Both the position numbers and the translations under genes were made by a program. Shown here piece after piece: positions 57,177-64,000 of a stretch of 64,000 bases of DNA. The notes under the pieces are model-generated. The model was not told the origin of the DNA and did not search any database. It saw nothing but the letters and a program-made list of their open reading frames with translations. Source of the DNA: Saussurea involucrata (lineage: Eukaryota > Streptophyta > Magnoliopsida > Asterales > Asteraceae); the NCBI GenBank assembly GCA_033807775.1, contig CM066315.1:56698820-56762819 (forward strand), read 5' to 3'. Each line of letters starts with the position of its first letter. The stretch's first letter is position 1.

Positions 57177-58093
57177 GTTTTACATACGCCTTCAAGGTTA
57201 GATACGTAGTATAACAATTGTTAATAATACATACAAACTGTTTGGCTTTTCTTTTTACGTACTTGCTCTTCTTGTCTAATTCCAGATATGGATCTTGGAG
57301 ATGTTTCCCGCATCAATCCGATATTTCGTCAAGCGCGACGATCGAGTACTTAGGGGAACCCGTTGGGACAAGCGTGTTACCCTAAGTAGGTCGCTTTGGA
57401 TTGAGTTCTTCAAAGCGTCTAGAAATGTAAGTTCTTTTACTATGTTTACAATTTGCATACGTTAGTCCCGCTTATTAATTTCTTTTATGTGTTTTATCAT
57501 ATATTTAGCAGCCACTCTTGCCCGCCGATCGCCTTGTGCCTACTGTCGACGAGATGGGCACAGATTGGTATAGAGACAGCGTGGCCTTTATTGACGCAGA
57601 GGCGGAAAGGGCTCGACGTCCCCCTACTTCCGAAGATGAGGAAGACGACGACAGGCCCCCTTCCGGTGGATACCAGCCGCCCCCTTCCTCCTCCTACCAG
57701 CCGGCCCGTTCCTCCTCCTACCAGGCGCCCCGTTCCTCCTCCTACCAGGCGCCCCCTTCCTCCTCCTACCAGGCGCCCCCTTCCTCCTCCTACAATCCAT
57801 ATCAGGCGGCCCCTTCCTACGAGCCACAGCGTGGCTCACACGAAGTCCTGTGGGACTACGTCCACGGGCCGCTAGAGACACGTGTACACTATCTGGAGGA
57901 AGTCTACAGACAGTTTAGCGCTGTCAATGTTAGTGTTTAACTTAATTTGTTGGCCACGTTTATTTAGTTTGTATATTAATATTACGTTCTAAATTTGTTT
58001 TAGCTGTCGAGTACGACACCGATCCCCGCTCCGTTCGGACAGGGGCCACATGCGACGTTTGCCACCACATCCCATCCGTCATTCCCTGAAAAT

Positions 58094-58482
58094 GTAAGTG
58101 ACATTGAGTAACCATTATAGTTATATGTTTGTTCCTAAGTTTGTAACTCTTATAATGATCAATGTCACGCAGGCCGGGATGTCGGGGGCCGGGATGTCCT
58201 AAACGCCGTTCGCCACCACATCCTATTCTACTATCCCGGAGAGTGTAAGTGACACTGAGTAACCATTATAGTTATATGTTTGTTCCTAATTTTGTAACTA
58301 TTTTAATGATCAATGTCACGCAGGCCGGGATGTCGGGGGCATACACCTCGCAGATGCCGCCGCCGTTCGCCACCACATCATATTCGACTATCCCGGAGAG
58401 TGTTAGTGACACTGAGTAACCATTATAGTTATATATCGATAATCCTAATTTTGTAACTATTTTAATGATCAATGTCACGCAG
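58094..58482 (+). repeat. Tandem intron-exon repeat in the Ulp1 gene
   Basis: The block GTAAGTGACA..GTCACGCAG plus an exon starting GCCGGGATGTCGGGGGC occurs three times (introns 58094-58172, 58245-58323, 58402-58482). Exons read AGMSGAGMS*TPFATTSYS, AGMSGAYTSQMPPPFATTS and VGMSGAQHMPSFATTAI. Confidence 0.85.
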
Positions 58483-59805
58483 GTCGGGATGTCGGGGGCA
58501 CAGCACATGCCGTCGTTCGCCACCACAGCAATCACAAACATCTTTGGCGGTTCGGCCGATGACTATTACAGGCCGGAAATGCATACTGTAAGTTATTTTG
58601 GTAGTTTTGGTTTAATTGTGAACATTTCCTAAATTGTACTTAAAACATTGAGTAACGTAATTTTCAGACGGGGTCTCCTATTATCCAGGATCACTTCTCG
58701 GAGCACTTCTCGGAGCCTGACGATGACTCGATGGATGTTGTAGATCCACCACAACAGGTGACCCCGCTCCCTCAAAAGCGGCCGCGATCAATTTCACAAT
58801 GGTTTCGTCACCCGTTTGGCCAACAAGGATCTACGACACCACCGGCCGCTAAAAAACAAGCAAAGAAAGCGGGGGGAAAGAAGGGAGGAAAGAAAAAGGG
58901 AAAGGTCCCTTCACCGGAGCCTCAACCGGCATCGGAAATATTGAGGATGTTTCGGACTGGTCACCTCTCCCCCATGATATTCGTCCCTTACTTGAGCCTG
59001 GAAATCACCCCCCGCTTTTTCCAAGTATTGCTGGCGGATGACCCTTTGGAGTCTGAGTTACAGGATGTGGTTAGTATGAAGTTTAACTATAGTCATATAA
59101 TCAAATATGTTTATATTACATGTCTAACCATCTATTTTTTATGTATAGCACATCGATTGTTGGGTCTCGCTGATGCAAAGACATCGTGGAACAGACACCA
59201 GGTGGACCATAATGTATAGTATTTTCTTTGCCTACCTAGTGCTCCCCCATCAAGGTCCCGCCTCCGTGGCCAACTCATGCAACGGCGTGGAAGGGGTTTC
59301 TTGGGCTCTCCTCGATGTGGTATGTAAATCGTTTTACTCTTATTTTATTTAAGTTGTTTTGTTGCTAACTAAGTTGTCTAATATTGTAATATTTCAGGTG
59401 TACATCCCAATATGCATTCATCCCAAGCATTGGCTGCTAGGAGTGTTTGAGCTTGACGCTATGACCATGACCATATATGACAGCGATAGTGCCAATCTCT
59501 TCAGAGACCAATTGGAAGACCAGATGAGAAGGTTTAAAGATGTGCTATTTGACTTCTTTTGTCGGGTCAAGGACACGAGGCGTCGCGATAGGTCAGAGCT
59601 CTTTCGCCATAAGTTCGCCAAGAATACACCCCAGCAGGCCGGGATGAATGCGGATTGCGGTGTCTGGGTATGTCGTAATGCCAGCATCTTGATAAATAAC
59701 GATGTGGTATTTGTACACCCTGACCAGACCGAGGCCGAGGCCAAGGCATTTCGCATACATATGGCGGAGTCCATTTATGCCCATTGTCAAATAAATCAAA
59801 GTTAG

Positions 59806-61064
59806 GTTGTTTATGTAACATTAAATAATTGTTATTTTTAGTATTAACTTATTTTGTTAAAGTATTGTGATTGACTTACTGTTTACTTCATTTGGTTTTT
59901 GCTAATTTCATCCATTTACTCAACTTTGAGTATCGATATCTCTTTCACACATACTCTATTTTGGACGCATTATATATCATTTCGAAGATCTCATATAGAA
60001 GAACATAAACCTACTAAAAGTTAGTTATATATAACACATATATATAAATTTAAATGCGTCCAAAGTTTAGTAAAACCCATATTTCCAACACCTAGTAAGT
60101 AGGTTTATGAAACTTGCGATAATCCTAATACATAGATTATTGGATGAACAAGCATTTATTTCTTGATTATTGGGGTATTGGTTCTTGTTGTCTGGAAGTG
60201 ATTCATATGATGCAAAAATTGGTATCATGTAATGTAGAACAATATCTATATTATAGAAACTTGCATTTGATAGTACCATATAAATCTGATCTAAATTCTC
60301 ATTAATTAGCTATGTTTGACTACTTAAAGACTAATTTTCTGCCTAATGAAAGACCTTTATTCAAGAGCAGACGAATATTGCAGTTACTTTTTCAGTGGAA
60401 TCATGCAGACAACTTTTTCAGACGAAATCTATAAACACATTCAAATAATAATAATTTAAAACGATTTAATGAATTAGTTAATATATGATTATTATGTTAA
60501 TGCGATAGGAGTGTAAAACAAAATTAAAAAAAAAATAAGAGATGTACCATAAATTAAATAATTAACTATAAGAGTATGAATTTTAAATATAAAAAATATT
60601 TTTTTTATGTAGTGTATAACTGTATATGATATATATTAAAATATATAAATCCAAAAAAATTCAAGATTGGGCTCATTTCGAACATATCGAAGAGACGATT
60701 ATAATGGTGTAATTTGTTAAAATTAAAACGTATTTTTTTAACGTATTTTAGTTAATAAACGATTATATGTGTTAAATGTAAAATTAAAATAATGAAAGTA
60801 AAAGGTATAAAGTAAATTTAGTAAATAAGTATAGGGGTTGAAAGTGTAACATTTCATTTTAAATTCGTAAAAATGGACGAAATGAGGTGAACAGTGCCAA
60901 AATATCAAAATTTTCATAAATGGTCCCTGGAATTTTTCAAAAATGGTCCCTTGCAATTGAAAAGTCACAAAAATAACCCTATCGCGGGATGAGCCCGCGA
61001 TCGCGGGATTCCATTTTTCAAAAATGGTCCCTACAAGTTTAAAAAAGTGTCAGAAAAGGTCCCT
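59806..61064. other. AT-rich 3' region of M, no gene
   Basis: Downstream of the Ulp1 stop I find no frame worth calling. Near the right end come 'AAAATGGTCCCT' words and the palindrome at 60994-61007. Confidence 0.6.
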
Positions 61065-61179
61065 GGCCCGCGATCGCGGGCTCCCATCGCGGATTTTTGG
61101 GGTATTTTTGCAAAGTGGGAGAGATTTTGGGTATTTCAGTAAAAGATGGTTTGACTTAGGGTATTTTAATTAATTTCCC
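61065..61179 (-). repeat. Right terminal inverted repeat of M
   Basis: Reverse complement of the left repeat, ending TTAATTAATTTCCC at 61179, followed by TSD TAAATTTTA at 61180-61188. Confidence 0.92.
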
Positions 61180-61264
61180 TAAATTTTAAGGTATAATGTC
61201 ATAATTAAAAATAATTTCAAAATACGTAATAAGAAAAGTTAAACCGCACTGCTATAATAGAGAA

Positions 61265-62135
61265 TCTATATATATATAAAAGGAAGATCCACCAAGAATG
61301 AGGTGGCACCTTCTTAAAGTAGTATTCAAAGCTAGAAATTTTCTCATTTTTTTGAATTTTTTATATAATAATTATGTTAAAGACTTCTATGCCCCTATAT
61401 GAGCAAATGTATTTTTTATTGCAATTAGGTCATTTTGGTAATTCTACAACCACTTTCATTAACTTTTTACCTCCAAACCCTTCACTTTCCTCAAAGCCTT
61501 TTTACTTTCTCAACCAATTAATACATCCATAACCTCTAACCTTTTTATTCTATTCATTCCTTGATTTCTTCATTTTGATTCATGTTTTCTTTTTAAGTTT
61601 TTTACTTTGTTTATGGTTGTTTTTATTCTAAACGATCTCTCCATCCCTCAATCCATTTCTCTCTATTTCCTTACCAATTACCCTCGTTGACAAAGAGAAG
61701 CATACATACACATGAGTTTAATCTGGTAAACCGGTACAACTCTCAATTTGTTCATCTACGACATATATACGTGTTTATATATATATAAGAAGGAATTGGA
61801 GTATGGATCCTTTGAGGCTTTACAATTTTGTGAGAATTTTGATTTACTTTTTATTTTTGTTGTTTTTATAGGTTGAGAGAATAAATATATATTGGAGTTC
61901 GAAAGAAAGTTGTCCGGTTCAAGTACGCTAAATGTGGATCCTCATCTCTGTTTTTTATGTTTTTTGTACTTTATCAAATTTATAAGCATCTCAATCCAAG
62001 TTTTCTTTGTGTCAATTTTTTACTTTTTTTATTGATGTATTTATCATCAAAACATCTTTTAATTAGACTATTCATTGTTGTTGGTTACACCCAATATTTT
62101 TTTTAATTCTTTTATTTGACATGACTCTATTTTTT

Positions 62136-62166
<31 letters not shown>

Positions 62167-62640
62167 GCATATATAATTAAAATAATTATAAACTCTTTTA
62201 TATAAATGAAATTACATAGATATATGTATATTTTTATTTACATACTTGAATATAATATGTATATATGTTAATATTCACATGAGACTTGAATATAATAATG
62301 TGTATATTTTTATTTTATTTTATCTGGATTTTGTTTTTTCTTGGTGTATTTATTAACAAACATTAAATTAGTTAGACTATTTATCTTATTTAGTTACACT
62401 CAAACTTATTAATTTCTTTTATTTCACATGACTCTAATATTATAGTTATATAATATTGGTGAATATATATAATCGTTATATTTAAAAACTCATTTATATA
62501 AACGAAGTTCATGATTAATATATATAATTCTATGTACAAGACACTTGAATATAATAATATATGTATTTGTATATGTAAATATAAAAGGAAGATCCATCAA
62601 GAATAATATCTTCTTAGAGTAGGATTCTTATAATTGATTA
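61265..62640 (+). mobile_element. Possible Helitron 5' end(s)
   Basis: TCTATATATATATAAAAGGAAGATCCACCAAG begins after an A at 61264, the style of plant Helitron 5' ends (A|TC...AAAAGG). A diverged copy of the AAAAGGAAGATCC(A/T)CAAG segment appears at about 62582. No Rep/helicase coding and no certain 3' end are seen in the window. Confidence 0.35.
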
Positions 62641-64000
62641 TAATTAATATAACTAATGGATAAAATAAAATGAAGATGACACTTATAATCTTCATGATGA
62701 TTATCAATTATATTATTTACACAACATTCTTATATATATTATATTTATAAAACAATATATTTACTAAATCACTTCACGAGATTCAAAAAAATTCTTTAGT
62801 ACAACATATATAAATTAATTAAATATCTGAAATCTCAATGAATATATAAAGTTAGAAAATATTATCATTTAAAATATTATTATTTTTACAATATAAATTA
62901 ATATAAATGAAATTAGAAACAATATATAAATAAATATATATATATATATATATAAATTAAGAATTAACATATAATTAAATATTAATTATTAATCAGTCAT
63001 TAACAAATGAAACATTTAGTATGTTTAATATCACTAATTACATTTAATATATAATTAAATAATTATTATTAACCTTTCTTTAATAAATAGAATGCTTATT
63101 ACATTTAATATTATTAACTAAAATCAATACACTAAAAAACAATTATAGAATTAATATATATAATTTTAGTTATAATAAAAAATGAAACTTATTAAAATTG
63201 ATATAACAACATCTATATTAGAAGATGATAGAAGCAATATAAAAAGATTAAATTAGAACAACCAAACATATAAAATTAGAAAAGACAACTTACTACAATC
63301 ATTGATATATGAATCTTTCAGTTTCAGTTTCATTTTTCAATTTAAATTGAATCAAACTATATATAAAAATAAAACTATAATCCGATATAATACTTCTCAT
63401 TTTATATGGAATGATTAAAACCTCTTTTTTAAGATTTTTTACAAATCAGTCTCAAGTAAATCGAAATATTTCAAACACGTGAAATAAAAAAATAACAATT
63501 TAATTGGATTTGCTTATAATCGGTGATCACAATACTAATAACAACTACTGTGACTCTTCGTGCAACCGTTGGTTTGGAAATGAATGATTTCGTGGAAAGT
63601 TTTTGGCTAAAGTTACAAACAAGTACATTACAACAAAAGTGAGCACACTATCCAAATGTCTCGCAATTATGCAAAACTAGATAACAACACCCTATTTGCA
63701 CGGTGTATTTATGGGATAAATCTATAATTAAGTATATTACGAGTTATGACAAAACAATTCATATTATAATCAGTAGTCTCAAATAATTCTTTTATCGTTT
63801 TAAGCCATTTACAAAATTTGATGAGTAAAACTTATATATGTATATATATCAAAATAAACAACTGAGAAATAGTTTCATATCAAGGGAGTGTGTTTTAAAA
63901 CAACTTATTGACTTATTGGCTTTTTAAGAAGTCAATAAGTTAAAAAGCTTGTTTGGCAAATGCAAAAGCACTTTTGAAACTCCATTTGGATTACATTGCA
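62641..64000. other. AT-rich DNA with no gene recognised
   Basis: Very AT-rich with TA runs (62141-62166, 62937-62955). At 63902-63941 AACTTATTGAC is followed by GTCAATAAGTT, a small inverted repeat next to GTTTGGCAAATGC, reminiscent of hAT-type miniature elements that would continue beyond the edge. Confidence 0.5.

Larger units (their letters stand above)
48605..59805 (+). pseudogene. DUF1985-Ulp1 protease gene of MULE M, about ten exons, interrupted by element F
   Basis: Predicted exons: 48605-48625 (MSRITSL), 50568-51227 joined to 57182-57196 (DUF1985, split by element F), 57286-57426 (IWILEMFPASIRYFVKRDD), 57509-57928 (proline/serine/tyrosine-rich, about five SSSYQAP-type units), 58004-58093, 58173-58244, 58324-58401, 58483-58587, 58668-59069 (lysine-rich KKAGGKKGGKKKGK), 59149-59319 (HIDCWVSLMQ) and 59398-59805. 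All junctions are phase 0 with GT-AG ends. The last exon has the cysteine-protease core: His in HPKHWLLGV, Asp in TIYDSD, Gln in TPQQ and Cys in NADCGVWVC. Such enzymes cleave SUMO conjugates; the role in a MULE is unknown. Removing F restores the frame exactly. The 58173-58244 exon has an in-frame TAA, so that exon would have to be skipped. Confidence 0.75.
47975..61179 (+). mobile_element. Element M: Mutator-like element (Kaonashi type), 13.2 kb with a nested retroelement
   Basis: Long terminal inverted repeats and a perfect 9-bp TSD define it. Without the 5.95-kb nested element F and one copy of its TSD it is about 7.25 kb. It carries no MURA transposase; instead it has a multi-exon gene with a DUF1985 domain and a C48 (Ulp1-like SUMO protease) domain, the combination known from Kaonashi MULEs of plants. 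It is therefore probably non-autonomous. The subterminal regions hold GC palindromes unlike the AT-rich surroundings. Confidence 0.88.

Noticed and set aside
63680..63720. Helitron 3' end at ACACCCTATTTGCACGGTGT
   Set aside because: The stem is only five bases with a long loop, and no CTRR follows at the right distance.

Overview
This window looks like repeat-dense nuclear DNA from a flowering plant, probably a eudicot. From memory, the retroelement proteins resemble families common in Asteraceae such as lettuce, Artemisia and Tanacetum; no search was run. I found no rRNA or tRNA gene, no CRISPR array, and no host gene outside mobile DNA. Nearly every coding stretch belongs to a transposon, and the elements are nested with readable target-site duplications (TSDs).

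Layout. (1) 1-3285: the 5' part of a minus-strand Ty1/copia element (element Z), running off the left edge and inserted into one of three direct repeats. (2) 3286-6461: the right-hand part of a Helitron with those repeats, an RPA-like exon and a diagnostic 3' hairpin plus CTAG. (3) 7262-7491 and 20678-23055: an old LTR retroelement (G), split by element A. (4) 7492-20677: element A, a complete 13.2-kb Sirevirus-type copia element, plus strand, TSD GACCC, with many disabling mutations. (5) 23625-24684 and 37434-37751: an old minus-strand copia fragment (C), split by element B. (6) 24685-37433: element B, a 12.7-kb relative of A, minus strand, TSD GCATA, with an intact 1092-residue pol frame. 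(7) 37752-45699: element D, a Ty3/gypsy-like pair of 2.1-kb LTRs around a 3.7-kb non-coding interior. (8) 45700-46806: a gypsy-type LTR remnant (E) holding an 81-bp array. (9) 47975-61179: element M, a 13.2-kb Mutator-like element with ~115-bp terminal inverted repeats and a perfect 9-bp TSD. It carries a multi-exon DUF1985/Ulp1-protease gene of the Kaonashi kind. (10) 51228-57176: element F, a gag-only Sirevirus-related element, TSD GTTTT, inserted in the DUF1985 exon of M. (11) 61189-64000: AT-rich DNA with a possible Helitron 5' end.

The observation I rate highest is in the region between pol and the 3' LTR of A and B, usually called 'env-like'. It is organised like a separate gene in both copies. 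There is a conserved promoter-like block (TGACGTCA, CACGTG, TATA box at matching spacing), a candidate 5'-UTR intron of about 0.4 kb, a long first coding exon with a coiled coil and an NLS-like basic cluster, a candidate 140-nt phase-0 intron, and a second coding exon. In B that second exon has no ATG for more than 100 codons. I see no signal peptide or membrane segment, so 'envelope' may be the wrong name. A and B are also littered with the heptamer TCGCTGA/TCAGCGA in LTRs, non-coding DNA and coding DNA, in several frames and on both strands. By rough expectation this is far above chance, and I did not notice it in the other elements.

Limits: boundaries were read by eye and may be off by a base or two. 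Lineage names are from recognised motifs. Introns and promoters are predictions from sequence only.
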